This document shows, piece after piece, positions 12,032-12,217 of a stretch of DNA of 12,217 nucleotides (within the stretch, counting starts at the first letter, position 1; each line of letters begins with the position of its first letter). A program made the translations under genes and the position numbers. The stretch covers positions 1-12,217 of the forward strand of contig JAISRF010000069.1 in assembly GCA_031273775.1 (NCBI GenBank), in the 5' to 3' direction. The stretch comes from Oscillospiraceae bacterium. Its GTDB lineage: Bacteria > Bacillota > Clostridia > Oscillospirales > Acutalibacteraceae. The notes under the pieces were generated by a model. It worked only from the letters and a program-made list of their open reading frames with translations. It was not told where the DNA came from and did no database searches.

Positions 12032-12217
12032 AGCAAGTTCTTGTTGGGTGAAATACAGCGTTTCCATTGTACTCCGCTGGGCGTGTCGGGTTTTTCAGAA
12101 AAATCCCCCAAAGCATAGTGTTGCGAATTGATCGCTAATCGCCTTTACTGCTGGGGTAGTAGTCTCTGAAACGGAGCATTTTCGGATTTGCGAAAGCCGT
12201 TTTTATCACCAGCTCGA
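12027..12217. other. Unassigned sequence after the Fic break, possibly inserted DNA
   Basis: After the Fic frame breaks, no coding frame with a start and ribosome binding site is visible on either strand to the window end. On the minus strand one frame gives two open stretches (about 23 and 38 codons) separated by a single TAA, which hints at decayed or repetitive DNA. I cannot name it. Confidence 0.3.

Overview
The window looks like a chromosomal segment of a mid-GC Firmicute of the class Clostridia. The grounds are strong AGGAGG-type ribosome binding sites, sigma-A promoters with 17-bp spacers, a c-di-GMP-I riboswitch, DUF4143 ATPases, a Tn-type large serine recombinase scar, and the rpmH-rnpA-yidD-yidC-jag order. 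An Oscillospirales-like lineage is an inference from overall protein flavour, not something the sequence proves.

Layout. (1) 1-1160, minus strand: a sigma-A promoter, a c-di-GMP-I riboswitch with an unusually long peripheral arm, an intrinsic terminator, then a class B-type sortase gene whose reading frame loses sortase similarity just before the catalytic cysteine. (2) 1200-4100: an accessory, scarred segment. It holds an intact DUF4143 AAA ATPase (+), an orphan minus-strand terminator, a serine recombinase remnant (+), an IS66 transposase remnant (-), a 22-bp perfect palindrome, a broken second DUF4143 ATPase (-) and a short truncated-looking ORF with a strong ribosome binding site. (3) 4232-8581, minus strand: one probable transcription unit from a sigma-A promoter at 8581-8553 through a ~210-nt structured leader, a PucR/CdaR-type regulator, ftsE, ftsX (ATGA overlap) and a secreted coiled-coil M23 peptidase with complete zinc and catalytic residues. 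FtsEX is expected to gate this hydrolase at the division site or lateral wall. (4) 8603-8742: divergent control region with three 11-bp phased A-tract repeats and a consensus rpmH promoter. (5) 8784-11690, plus strand: rpmH, rnpA, yidD, yidC and jag, i.e. ribosomal protein L34, RNase P protein, and the membrane insertion and RNA-binding partners usual for this locus. (6) 11783-12217: a Fic protein cut off after its N-terminal domain, followed by sequence I cannot assign.

A family of short intergenic repeats (tandem 6-8-mers such as TTGACAA, GTGGACA and CCATTCT with inverted ends) sits in several gaps of the housekeeping block. It supplies the stop codons or last codons of yidD and yidC and occupies the region just upstream of ftsE.

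The most notable item is the c-di-GMP riboswitch/terminator/sortase unit at the left edge, for both the ~97-nt insertion in the aptamer arm and the missing sortase cysteine. No complete novel system is visible.
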